Shown one piece after another: positions 55,042 to 63,527 of a stretch of 64,000 nt of DNA. The notes below the pieces were generated by a model. It had not been told where the DNA came from, did not search any database, and was given only the letters and a program-made list of their open reading frames with translations. The position numbers were made by a program, and so were the translations under genes. Within the stretch, counting starts at the first letter, position 1. The number at the start of each line of letters is the position of its first letter. This DNA is from Arachidicoccus terrestris (GTDB lineage Bacteria > Bacteroidota > Bacteroidia > Chitinophagales > Chitinophagaceae), in assembly GCF_020042345.1 (NCBI RefSeq), contig NZ_CP083387.1:4836001-4900000 (forward strand). Direction: 5' to 3'.

Positions 55042-55920
55042 TTAGATTTCTTCCCTCTCCTGGGGAAATTGATTGGGGGCGAGTGTAGCGGAGGCGTAGC
55101 CGGAGCGGAACGAGCCCCCAATCAATTTTTGGCCGCTTTCTTCCCGGTACCTCACCGGTGGAAGACCTCCTAATGAGTCGTGTGGCCGATCGTGGTTATA
55201 GTCTTTTACAAACTCATCTGTGATATCTCTTACATCATCCAACGATTCAAAGATATAAGCATCCAGTACATTTTCTCTGTAAGTCCTATTAAATCGCTCT
55301 ATATAGCCATTCTGCATGGGTTTGCCAGGTTGGATGTACTGAAAAGTTATATCGTTTACTGCGCTCCAATGAGTCATTAACCCTGCTATTAATTCCGGGC
55401 CATTATCCATACGAATATTCTGTGGTTTACCGTAGCGGTTGATTAGGTGGTTTAACACCCACACTACACGGCTACTTTTTAAGCTGTAATCAACTTCTAT
55501 GTACAATACTTCACGGTTATAGTCATCAATAACATTAAAACTTCTAAATTTAAGTCCATTGCTCAGAACGTCATTGGTGAAATCTATACTCCAGCTCTGT
55601 GTAAAGGTCTCCGGAACAACTAATGGCTGCTTCTCTCTATTGGGCAGGCGGCGCTTACATTTGCGACGAAGAGACAGGCCAGCTTCCCGGTAAATGCGAA
55701 AGAGTCGTTTATGATTTACTATGACACCCTGGTTGCGGATGCGGCCATAAGCCTTCCAGAAACCCTCACGAGGATGATCTTCAGCATGCTTACGAAGTAA
55801 ATCCACGTAAGTGCTGTCATCTTTGATTGATTTATAGTGCAATACGCTTCGACTTAAACCGAGAACCCGACAAGCCTTGCTCACTGATTTTGGCAGTTCC
55901 TTACGTATTTCTTCTACCAA
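55042..55920 (-). CDS. IS3-family OrfB, DDE integrase
   Basis: The 292-codon frame (its first codon is TTG, so it is probably made only as OrfAB) has an HTH_21-like N-terminus (RVLGLSRSVLHYK, GRIRNQGVIVNHKRLFRIY) and an rve integrase core with Asp113 (QSWSIDFTND), Asp172 (MDNGPEL) and Glu208 (GYIERFNRT). The spacing of 35 residues between the last two matches the D-D(35)E signature. The last ~30 residues are encoded by the stem-loop with the inverted core and differ from copy 1. Confidence 0.9.
   Translation of the reverse strand: MVEEIRKELPKSVSKACRVLGLSRSVLHYKSIKDDSTYVDLLRKHAEDHPREGFWKAYGRIRNQGVIVNHKRLFRIYREAGLSLRRKCKRRLPNREKQPLVVPETFTQSWSIDFTNDVLSNGLKFRSFNVIDDYNREVLYIEVDYSLKSSRVVWVLNHLINRYGKPQNIRMDNGPELIAGLMTHWSAVNDITFQYIQPGKPMQNGYIERFNRTYRENVLDAYIFESLDDVRDITDEFVKDYNHDRPHDSLGGLPPVRYREESGQKLIGGSFRSGYASATLAPNQFPQEREEI
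55066..55128. repeat. Stem-loop with inverted 33-bp loop (IS copy 2 orientation)
   Basis: Arms at 55066-55080 and 55114-55128 are identical to those in copy 1. The loop 55081-55113 is the exact reverse complement of the copy 1 loop (11640-11672), with no other change across 33 bp, although the surrounding IS sequence differs at many positions. Confidence 0.88.
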
Positions 55921-55940
55921 AGCCCTTTTGTGGCAAGGCT

Positions 55941-56207
55941 TTACAACTTTTTTTCGATTATGTATTTAGCGACATCAAGCTCCATTGCCAGATTGGCATA
56001 CATACGTTTTAAGCGGGTATTTTCCTCCTCCAACTCCTTCACCCGTTTCATCTCACTAGCTTCCATGCCACCGTACTTTTTACGCCAATTATAGAGTGTG
56101 GCTTTGCTTACGCCACGTTCTCGACTTATTTCCTCGGCACTTTTGCCGCCATCAAGCTCCTTTAAAATACTAGCGATCTGAGTCGCGCTAAATTGATTCT
56201 TCTTCAT
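55941..56207 (-). CDS. IS3-family OrfA
   Basis: 88 residues, nearly identical to copy 1 OrfA: HTH (SAEEISRERGVSKATLYNWRK), then a leucine-zipper region (KELEEENTRLKRMYANLAMELDVAKYIIEKKL). The A7 run at 55954-55948, right before the stop, gives AAAAAAG in frame for -1 slippage; the shifted frame reads KKVVKPCHKRALVEE straight into OrfB without a stop, supporting production of the fused OrfAB transposase. Confidence 0.9.
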   Translation of the reverse strand: MKKNQFSATQIASILKELDGGKSAEEISRERGVSKATLYNWRKKYGGMEASEMKRVKELEEENTRLKRMYANLAMELDVAKYIIEKKL

Positions 56208-56275
56208 ATTTGAACGGTTTAAAATTAAACAATTTTGTCTAATTCTAACTCGTTCTATTTAAAGGGGAGCTTACA

Positions 56276-56842
56276 CACACAACTATGTTGAGTGCTTAAA
56301 AATTTTAAAAAAACCATTAGTACAAGGGCAATCAACAATTTAAACGAATTATACCTGTTTAACAATGGAAACAGCAACCCAATAAGTAGATAAAACTGAA
56401 ATTCCAATGCTAATGTCCAATATACAATGTTCAACCAAGGTAGCCCTAATATGTCATTGAGATAGAGAAACTGTGAAAAAAAACCTATTAATCCTCCAGA
56501 ATAATTTACCGTTTGTCCAATTAAGTGTTTGGTATACATACAAAGCAAGACAAGAAAAATAGATGCAATATATGGTGGCTCGATTCTGACGGCTCGTCGA
56601 TATAGATATCGTGGGAAATTTTTAATCTCATATTCTGATTTATACATAGAATAAGGCAAAACAAAACCAGACACTATAAAAAACAAAGTCACTCCAATAT
56701 GTCCTAAAGGTAAGGTTGCGCTTGCCAGTCCATCAGATTTGATATCTAAAGCCCTTTCACTAAAAAAATGATTAAGCATAACCAATGCTACCGCAACTCC
56801 TCTGATGGCTATTATAGATTTGATTTTCCCCTTCTCTTTCAT
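56276..56842 (-). pseudogene. Acyltransferase-3 family gene, 3' half lost at IS copy 2
   Basis: The N-terminal 189 residues of an OafA/WecH-type membrane O-acyltransferase: MKEKGKIKSIIAIRGVAVALVMLNHFF, the motif LGHIGVTLFFIVSGFVL, RRAVRIEPPYIASIFLV, and a YWTLALEFQFYLLIGLLFPL catalytic-core helix. About six of ten expected helices remain. The frame runs 8 codons into the IS (to 56255) before a stop. Family members O-acetylate surface sugars. In this locus it would have decorated the polysaccharide; the truncated form is unlikely to work. Confidence 0.85.
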
Positions 56843-57068
56843 TCATTAGTTTTTAGTCCGGCATTCACAAACAAAGGCATATAAAATATCAAATTCTGTC
56901 AATTAATTGAACTTTCAAATCGCACTCGGAAATGTTTTTTTATTGAAACGAAGACAGTCATATTTAAGCAAGAACTAAAATTAATCTGATCAAAGGTCCT
57001 CACCGCCACGAAATCCGAACCGTCATTCGTCAAATATCCGATTATTAAAAAGACGACATACATAATTC
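56843..57068. other. Intergenic AT-rich gap
   Basis: About 225 bp between the flippase-like and acyltransferase genes. A 64-codon hydrophobic frame at 56899-57093 overlaps the flippase end and is probably a shadow. Confidence 0.35.
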
Positions 57069-58364
57069 TTAGAAAAAGAGAGCAAATAAACACACAAGCG
57101 TCAAAATTATATGGGCCCTCAATGTTTTTCTATAATAAAACGAATGAGATTTTATTAATAAAATTTGACACAAGGCAATAAGAAGTACTGCCAGCACATT
57201 GATCTTGACAATTTCGCTTCCAGAAATTCCCAAAAAATGATGATAAACAAACAACGCCAATAGCATGGCTACAAGTATGGATAAAAGTAAAGGAATATAC
57301 TTATATAGTATATTTTCCCTATAGATTATCAGTTCCAATAAAGCCACCGATGTCCAGCATACAGCTTGTAGTATTGTCCAAAAAAATAGGTTACCTGAGT
57401 GCAAATAGGCATTTGAAAAGGTAGGTATAATATATGGTGCAAGAGCTGGGATAGTTATATATAATAAAAAACCAGCTCCTAATGCCAGTATAATAAGTGT
57501 GGCAAAATAATCATCTAGGTTCGCATGCTTGTCACCGTATATTTTTCTATATAAAATTATTACTACAACCCGGTGAAAAATTATAATGGCAGAAGCGACT
57601 CTAATAAATAACGAATAAATACCAACTGAGTTAAAATCGATAAAATATTCAATATAAATTCGTGTACTGGTTGTTAGTAAAGAAGTTAAAAACAAGGTAA
57701 TAACAATTAAAAAACCGTATTTTAATACTCGTATCCAATCATACTTTTGAATAGACTTAAACTTACCAATATTGTGTAAATGAAAACGTACCACCATCAA
57801 AATTGTGTACCCGAGAATACAGTAGGACCATAGGGAAAGTTTATATTCGACATATTTTCTAAAAATCAGAAAAGTGAAGATCAACAGCACAATGTAAATA
57901 CCGCAATCTATAATTATCGCCAGTAAGTTTCGCCCTTTGAGCTTATAGTAAGTTGCTATAAAAAGTTGATTAGATAAGGCAACTCCTATTAAGACGGCAT
58001 TAAAAGAAAGACTTTCGAATATATCAGGAAATAGAAATCCCAGGGCAACTAAAATTACTACGATACCTAAATAAATATTATGAAAAATAACATCGAGATC
58101 CGCCTCCTTTTCTTTAAATACGAAATATGCGTATGCATATGGTAAACCCAGAGCTATAACAGTTGAGAGTGTCTGGCCTAGATTCAATGAATATTCGAAT
58201 CTTCCAAATTCATGGACATTTGACAATGTATTGTTTAAAAACAGCGGAGCAAAATAAACGATCGATTTTACAAATCCGTATACAAAGAAAAGAATTAAAA
58301 GATGAAAAAATCTTTCTTTTTTGTTCTTTAAACGAACAATCATTTTTACTATGAAATATCGCAT
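57069..58364 (-). CDS. Polysaccharide flippase-like membrane protein (Wzx type)
   Basis: The 431-residue protein has about 12 hydrophobic helices. The N-terminal FVYGFVKSIVYFAPLFLNN followed by FEYSLNLGQTLSTVIALGLPYAYAYFVF resembles the MATE/MOP-like Wzx fold, and the central TRIYIEYFIDFNSVGIYSLFIRVASAIIIFHRVVV fits the second half. It would move an undecaprenyl-linked repeat unit across the inner membrane. Sequence conservation in Wzx is low, so the assignment rests on topology and on neighbours. ATG 58343 (MIVRLKNKKERF) is an alternative start. Confidence 0.65.
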   Translation of the reverse strand: MRYFIVKMIVRLKNKKERFFHLLILFFVYGFVKSIVYFAPLFLNNTLSNVHEFGRFEYSLNLGQTLSTVIALGLPYAYAYFVFKEKEADLDVIFHNIYLGIVVILVALGFLFPDIFESLSFNAVLIGVALSNQLFIATYYKLKGRNLLAIIIDCGIYIVLLIFTFLIFRKYVEYKLSLWSYCILGYTILMVVRFHLHNIGKFKSIQKYDWIRVLKYGFLIVITLFLTSLLTTSTRIYIEYFIDFNSVGIYSLFIRVASAIIIFHRVVVIILYRKIYGDKHANLDDYFATLIILALGAGFLLYITIPALAPYIIPTFSNAYLHSGNLFFWTILQAVCWTSVALLELIIYRENILYKYIPLLLSILVAMLLALFVYHHFLGISGSEIVKINVLAVLLIALCQILLIKSHSFYYRKTLRAHIILTLVCLFALFF

Positions 58365-58760
58365 TAAAAATTTTATAAAATAATAAAATTGGTTTTCATT
58401 TTGCTAGGTTATTCAATGAGAAAATAAAAAAATTGAAAAGCACCTTATAAGATATAGAGTTTAAGTAACTTTTTCACTTACTAAAACGAAATAAATTTAT
58501 GTATTATGCAATTCTAGTACAAAACAGGTGAAAGACCGCTTTAAATTCGAAAAGTGTTCAAATTCTCCAAATCTATGTATATTTACGTCCTCCTTTGCAA
58601 GTAAACGAGCAATACAAATAATTTTTCTTGTTACATAAATCAAAAAGAACCATAAAGAATCCATAATTCAACATTTTCTCGAATTTAAAAATATCACATT
58701 ACAAAAATGAAACTACGCATAACATTAAATCTAAATCAAAATTTAACGAGTTAGATGCTT
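58365..58760. other. Intergenic AT-rich region in the polysaccharide locus
   Basis: About 395 bp, very AT-rich, with no open frame of note. It separates the flippase-like gene from the polymerase-like gene and may contain an internal promoter. Nothing else was identified. Confidence 0.4.
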
Positions 58761-59999
58761 TTAAATCTTTAGTGTGATTAGTTTATTAAGAGATTTGATT
58801 GGAATAAATTGGACTAAAACCATAATTAATAAAATTTCAAAAGGTGCTTTGTAACGGACAATAGCCCCTAAAAAAGGAACCGTGACTCCAATGATTGAAT
58901 AATTAATAAGGACCAATAACAATAACATATTATTTCCAACTTTTGATAAAGGAGAAATAATCCTTTTCTTTATAGAATAAAATATCGCTCCACAAAAAAG
59001 AAGTTCAACAAAGCAATTTTCTAGGAATACCAAAAAATATAATGGCGATTTTGAAATTTGGTTTAAAGACGGTTTAAATAATAAATTGCGCATTCCGTCT
59101 AAGAATGCCATCAAAAACGACATAGGCTCTTTAGATAATCGAGTCATTGGCAATTCAGAATTGCCGTGCAAACTTAAAAATGCCTGTTGTTTTTCTACCA
59201 AACTATTCAAAATATTTATACATCTCGATGCATGCCCAAAAAGGAAAAGTAAAAATATTAAAAACAATATACTTAGAGCTATGAAAATCCTTTTCTGTCT
59301 AGAATTTATTATAGTGAGCCAAATTATAGCTACAATTAAGGAAGACACTCCCCAAAAGCTTCTCATAAATAACATTAAGCCCACCGATGCAAAAGCAATT
59401 AACAAATTTACAACTTTTCGGCTTGAAAGAAACATTTGAAGATTAAATAGAAAAAAACCCAATGCTGAAACCAACAAGCCATCCCTGTGAAAACCGCTTG
59501 TCCAAAACACAAATGGTGGGAAAAAAAATAATATCAAAAAAAAAGCAGTTTTGTAACTAGGATTTAAGTTAATAAAAAACAAATATAATCGTAAAATACC
59601 TATTAAAGTGATGAAGTTAAAGAATATGACATTCACATAATAACGACTACCTGATAATAAACTTAATATAGCAGATAATGCATCCATTACAACATATCTA
59701 TAATAATTAAAATATGAATTAGCTGAAAATAAACGAAAGTTCATATTAGAATCAACATTAAAAATATTCTGCCAATTTGACTGGTTTAGTTTTAACCCAT
59801 TAAAAAAAAAGCTCCAGGTATCAGCATTGGGGATTTGATTTTTGTAAAATGCTCCGTAAATGCACCCCAAAATAACCTTATACAGAAACGCGAAAAATAT
59901 CCAAAGAAATAAATGCTTTGAAAACAACTTTCTTGATAAATAATATATAAAGTAGCTAATTAAAGCTAAATATGAGGAGAATAGTATTATCTCTGTCAT
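58761..59999 (-). CDS. Wzy/EpsG-like polysaccharide polymerase candidate
   Basis: The 412-residue protein has about ten to eleven hydrophobic helices and one long periplasmic loop rich in polar residues (KNQIPNADTWSFFFNGLKLNQSN...). It has Arg/His in loops (FWTSGFHRDGLLVSALGFF), a pattern of O-antigen/EPS polymerases. Sequence is otherwise unconserved, as usual for Wzy. It would join repeat units in the periplasm. The gene is followed 21 bp downstream in reading order by DNA unrelated to it, and preceded by GT4 at 60021, so it belongs to the same minus-strand transcript. Confidence 0.65.
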   Translation of the reverse strand: MTEIILFSSYLALISYFIYYLSRKLFSKHLFLWIFFAFLYKVILGCIYGAFYKNQIPNADTWSFFFNGLKLNQSNWQNIFNVDSNMNFRLFSANSYFNYYRYVVMDALSAILSLLSGSRYYVNVIFFNFITLIGILRLYLFFINLNPSYKTAFFLILFFFPPFVFWTSGFHRDGLLVSALGFFLFNLQMFLSSRKVVNLLIAFASVGLMLFMRSFWGVSSLIVAIIWLTIINSRQKRIFIALSILFLIFLLFLFGHASRCINILNSLVEKQQAFLSLHGNSELPMTRLSKEPMSFLMAFLDGMRNLLFKPSLNQISKSPLYFLVFLENCFVELLFCGAIFYSIKKRIISPLSKVGNNMLLLLVLINYSIIGVTVPFLGAIVRYKAPFEILLIMVLVQFIPIKSLNKLITLKI

Positions 60000-60020
60000 T
60001 TAAGTATTTGATAATGAATA

Positions 60021-61178
60021 CTATATATTTAATACCTTTTTCACAAATTCTTCCCAAATAACACGTTGATCAAAGTGTGTTAAGACAAAATTTCGACCAT
60101 TTTGCCCATGGATTTTTCTGACCTCAGGTTGTTCAATATAAAACGTGATTTTTTTTGCAATATTTTGCGAATTATGGGTGCAAAATAAGCCTGTCACGTT
60201 ATTAATTATAGCATCTATACATCCTGTGGCCCTTGTTGTTATAACTGGAATCTCCATTGCTGAAGCCTCTAAGGCAACAGTTGGCAAGCCCTCCCTGTAT
60301 GAAGGCAATATAAAAATATCCAAAAGTGCATAAAGAACCTTTATTTCTTTATAATAGTCAAGAAATATTATCGTAGAATCAGTTTTTATTTTATCTCTAG
60401 TCTTTTGTGGAAGACCATCTCGCTCTTCAAATTCACCAGCCAACAACAATTTTACGTTATTAAATTTATTTGTCACCTCCTCCCAAGCCACAATCAATTC
60501 ATTAATACCTTTATCATTTACCATTCTGCCAAAATAGCCAATCACAATATCTTTTGAATTAATTGAGAAGAGATTCTTAAGCTCCCTGATTTTTAGAGGT
60601 GAGATACTCTTCTTACAAAAACTATGGGGGTCAAATGCTCCACAAGAGCCATGGGTACCAAGAAATATATTCTTTTCATAAGCATTTAGGCGATTTTTGA
60701 TCGCAAAATTCTCGACGGACTTGCTCACATTAATTACACCGGTAGCACATCTAGCTGTTAACCTCTCAAGCTCCTTTAAAATACTCATTTTAAAACCTGA
60801 AGCTGTTTGGTATAAGATTCCATGCCGATAGTAAATCCTTACTCTAACCTTTTCTAACTTTGCCGCAATCATTGCAAGTAACGAACCTTTTGGGGTATGT
60901 CCTATAACTATATCAAATTTATTTTTCCTAATTAACTTTCTAAGTTTCCTAACAGCAACTAAATCCGCCCAAGGAGTATACGACCTATTAATTCTTACAC
61001 TCGCAACACTAAAACCACCTGATTTGGCCAAATCAAACAACAATTCATCTGGCGTACAGGCGACGGTAACAACGAAGTTACCCTTATTACAATAGATTAT
61101 ATTATCATAAAGGAAATGGTCAATAAAATCAGCAGTTGAAACTACATGTAGTATCTTTTTAGGGTGCATTAATTTCAT
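60021..61178 (-). CDS. Glycosyltransferase family 4
   Basis: The 385-residue GT-B fold protein has N-terminal KKILHVVSTADFIDHFL, an acceptor-side Rossmann domain with DIVIGHTPKGSLLAMIAAK, and a C-terminal donor-binding domain with VIGYFGRMVNDKGINELI (start of the GT4 domain). SYREGLPTVALEASAMEIPVI (the E-x7-E motif) and TTRATGCIDAI follow. It probably adds one sugar of the repeat unit to a lipid-linked acceptor at the cytoplasmic face; the donor sugar is not predictable. It is a neighbour of a second GT4 gene (41-bp gap). Confidence 0.88.
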   Translation of the reverse strand: MKLMHPKKILHVVSTADFIDHFLYDNIIYCNKGNFVVTVACTPDELLFDLAKSGGFSVASVRINRSYTPWADLVAVRKLRKLIRKNKFDIVIGHTPKGSLLAMIAAKLEKVRVRIYYRHGILYQTASGFKMSILKELERLTARCATGVINVSKSVENFAIKNRLNAYEKNIFLGTHGSCGAFDPHSFCKKSISPLKIRELKNLFSINSKDIVIGYFGRMVNDKGINELIVAWEEVTNKFNNVKLLLAGEFEERDGLPQKTRDKIKTDSTIIFLDYYKEIKVLYALLDIFILPSYREGLPTVALEASAMEIPVITTRATGCIDAIINNVTGLFCTHNSQNIAKKITFYIEQPEVRKIHGQNGRNFVLTHFDQRVIWEEFVKKVLNI

Positions 61179-61219
61179 TACTTTGTATCCAAAGTAAATA
61201 TAAAATTATCACAAATCGA

Positions 61220-62395
61220 TCATTTTATATAAGAAAGAATTGATTGCGCCAACTTTGTATTGATTGTACTTCTTTTATACTTATTAATAAATTCCTCTCT
61301 ATATTGATTTTTATACTCGTATGCCTTTAATTGATTCACCATTTCATCTACTTGCCCTGGGAGAAATAAAATTTTATTGGAAATATTTTCCTCTATAAAC
61401 CTATTTGCAAAGCCTGCAACCCCAGCAATTAGAGGCTTATCATACGCCCCTAATTCAAACACCTTAGAAGGCAATACCTTTTTAAATGCCTCATAATCAT
61501 TGAGATGGATAAATAAAAAGTCGGAATTATTATATATTTCTATTAATTGTTGTCGATTTACTGGGTTTCTCAAGTCAACATTTTTAACGCCCAGCTCCTC
61601 AACTTTGTCTACTAATTTATATTTAGCCCCTCCATCGCCAATTATTTGAAACAAAAAATCGTTTCCAAGCTTCTTTGCTGCTTGTGGAATAATTTTGTGT
61701 AATCCTTGTCCTTCTCCTATATTCCCCGCGTAAGTAATAACTTTAGTCCTATTGGGAATGTCAACTTCATTTGTGCGAGGTAAATCTAAAAAAAGATCAT
61801 CAATACCATTAGAATATGTCGAGAATACTGGCCCTTTAAACTTTTTGAAATAATCTTTGAAGCCTCCGGATATTAAATTTATATGAGTTGCGTAAGAAAA
61901 GACCTTATTTTCGATAATTCTCAAAAGAGGAATAGTTCCGATTTTTATAAATGGATTTTTTAGAACATCTTCCATCGTATCAATGAATATATCCCTGATA
62001 TCCAAATATAAAGGCAATTTGTTTTTAACCGCTATTTTATATCCCAGGTACGCGGTAAATAATCTTGAAGAAGATGCGACGACCAAATCATAACTTTTTC
62101 CCTTAATCTTACTTTGAACATCTGTAAAATAGCGCTTAAATGAATATATTTGATCTTTCATACCGTTCTGATGTTTGGGAATTCGAATACGGTAAATCGA
62201 TAAATTATTTATGTGCTCTTCGAGTTTAGCTGCTGCTTGGAAAGAACTATACCGATTAGGTAATGTTGTAAAAACATCTATTTCAACATCCCCAATTGAT
62301 TGATTAGCAATCTCTTTGACGAGGGATGTATTTCTAAAAGACCCAGCAGAAAGATCTGGTTCAAAATAAAATGTCAGATATAATATCTTTTTCAT
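61220..62395 (-). CDS. Glycosyltransferase family 4 (WbuB-like)
   Basis: The 391-residue protein begins MKKILYLTFYFEPDLSAGSFRNTSLVKEIA, a start typical of WbuB/GT4 enzymes (YFxPDxsaGsfR). The donor-domain pieces TKVITYAGNIGEGQGLHKIIP, FLFIHLNDYEAFKKVLPSKVFELGAY and KPLIAGVAG (the E-x7-E equivalent reads SKVFELGAYDKPLI) are present. WbuB-type enzymes transfer N-acetyl-fucosamine-like sugars, but the donor is uncertain. It lies 23 bp from wecB, clearly in the same operon. Confidence 0.88.
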   Translation of the reverse strand: MKKILYLTFYFEPDLSAGSFRNTSLVKEIANQSIGDVEIDVFTTLPNRYSSFQAAAKLEEHINNLSIYRIRIPKHQNGMKDQIYSFKRYFTDVQSKIKGKSYDLVVASSSRLFTAYLGYKIAVKNKLPLYLDIRDIFIDTMEDVLKNPFIKIGTIPLLRIIENKVFSYATHINLISGGFKDYFKKFKGPVFSTYSNGIDDLFLDLPRTNEVDIPNRTKVITYAGNIGEGQGLHKIIPQAAKKLGNDFLFQIIGDGGAKYKLVDKVEELGVKNVDLRNPVNRQQLIEIYNNSDFLFIHLNDYEAFKKVLPSKVFELGAYDKPLIAGVAGFANRFIEENISNKILFLPGQVDEMVNQLKAYEYKNQYREEFINKYKRSTINTKLAQSILSYIK

Positions 62396-62418
62396 TTAAT
62401 AATTAAATATTATAATCT

Positions 62419-63504
62419 TTATAAACTTAAGAGTGATTCGACTATCCTTTCCGCTGCTTTCCCATCCCATTTTTCGGGAATGCTACCTTTCTTCCACTTT
62501 CCAGCAAACAGAACCTCAAATGCTGGAGGAATAGATGTTGGGTCCGTACCTAACAACTCATTAGTACCAATTGTACATGTTTCAGGTCTCTCCGTACTGT
62601 CTCTTAGCGTCATACAAGGAATTCCCATTACAGTTGCTTCCTCAGTAATTCCCCCAGAGTCCGTTATGATTGCTTTCGAATTCCGAACTAAATAATTAAA
62701 TTCTAAATAACTCAATGGCGCAATCATGTGTAAATTATCTGCAAAAATCCCAGTCAAGGCAATTTTTTTTGCAGTTCTAGGGTGAACTGGAAAAATTAAA
62801 GGAATATCGTTTGAAGATGAGACTATAGTACTTAGGAGTTTCTTTAATTGGCCTTCTGAATCAACATTCGCAGGCCTATGTAAAGTAATAACTAAATACT
62901 GTTTTTGACATAAACGGAGTTCACTCCAAACTTTTGGTTTTTTGAAAAATGGCATTTGTTTAAGAAGCGTATCAATCATCGTATTTCCAACAAAGAAAAT
63001 ATTTTTTTGATCAACTCCCGCCTTTAATAAATTAGAATTAGCCAACATTGACGTCGTGAAATAATAATTCGTAATACTATCTGTTACTAATCTATTAATT
63101 TCCTCAGGCATGGACCAGTCACCCGACCTAATTCCCGCTTCTACATGTGCAACTTTAACATGCAATTTCTGTGCTACTATAGCGCAGGCCATAGTTGATG
63201 TTACATCTCCCACTACAACTACCAGATCGGTCGGATTCTCAATTAATTCTTTTTCGAAGCGAATCATTATTGCTGCTGTCTGCTCCGCTTGGCTGCCACT
63301 CCCAGCATTTAAATTAGAATTAGGCTTTGGTATTCCTAATTGCTCAAAAAAGACATCACTCATTATCTTATCATAGTGTTGGCCGGTATGAACTAATCTA
63401 AATGAAATATTATGTCCAGAATTACTAAATTTAGTTATTGCATGGACTATCGGAGCAATTTTCATAAAATTGGGTCTTGCACCTGCTACCAATGTTACTC
63501 TCAT
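62419..63504 (-). CDS. wecB: UDP-N-acetylglucosamine 2-epimerase
   Basis: The 361-residue protein has a signature N-terminus MRVTLVAGARPNFMKIAPIV, LVHTGQHYDKIMSDVFFEQL, the active-site stretch VAHVEAGIRSGDWSMPEEINR (the HxEAGxR...PEExNR signature), HRPANVD, PVHPRT, and the UDP-contact motif ITDSGGITEEATVMGIPC. WecB interconverts UDP-GlcNAc and UDP-ManNAc for capsule or O-antigen sugars. Spacing of 23 bp to the next gene supports an operon. NeuC-like hydrolysing epimerases are similar; the residues seen suit the non-hydrolysing group. Confidence 0.93.
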   Translation of the reverse strand: MRVTLVAGARPNFMKIAPIVHAITKFSNSGHNISFRLVHTGQHYDKIMSDVFFEQLGIPKPNSNLNAGSGSQAEQTAAIMIRFEKELIENPTDLVVVVGDVTSTMACAIVAQKLHVKVAHVEAGIRSGDWSMPEEINRLVTDSITNYYFTTSMLANSNLLKAGVDQKNIFFVGNTMIDTLLKQMPFFKKPKVWSELRLCQKQYLVITLHRPANVDSEGQLKKLLSTIVSSSNDIPLIFPVHPRTAKKIALTGIFADNLHMIAPLSYLEFNYLVRNSKAIITDSGGITEEATVMGIPCMTLRDSTERPETCTIGTNELLGTDPTSIPPAFEVLFAGKWKKGSIPEKWDGKAAERIVESLLSL

Positions 63505-63527
63505 TCTAAATAAAATTATATATATAT

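Larger units (their letters stand above)
55010..56275 (-). mobile_element. IS3-family insertion sequence, copy 2 (intact transposase frames)
   Basis: This 1266-bp element has the same terminal repeats as copy 1 (TGTAAGCTTCCC at left; TGTAAGCTCCCC inward from right). OrfA and OrfB are both intact with an A7 slippery run between them. It lies between the 5' end of the first recombinase and an acyltransferase gene cut at its 3' end. No target-site duplication is seen (left flank CTTC, right flank CACA), so flanking DNA was lost or rearranged after insertion. Same orientation as copy 1, about 42 kb away. Confidence 0.9.

Noticed and set aside
11569-56275. Composite transposon formed by the two IS copies
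   Set aside because: Outer flanks show no target-site duplication (GGAA left of copy 1, CACA right of copy 2), and copy 2 sits at a rearranged junction.
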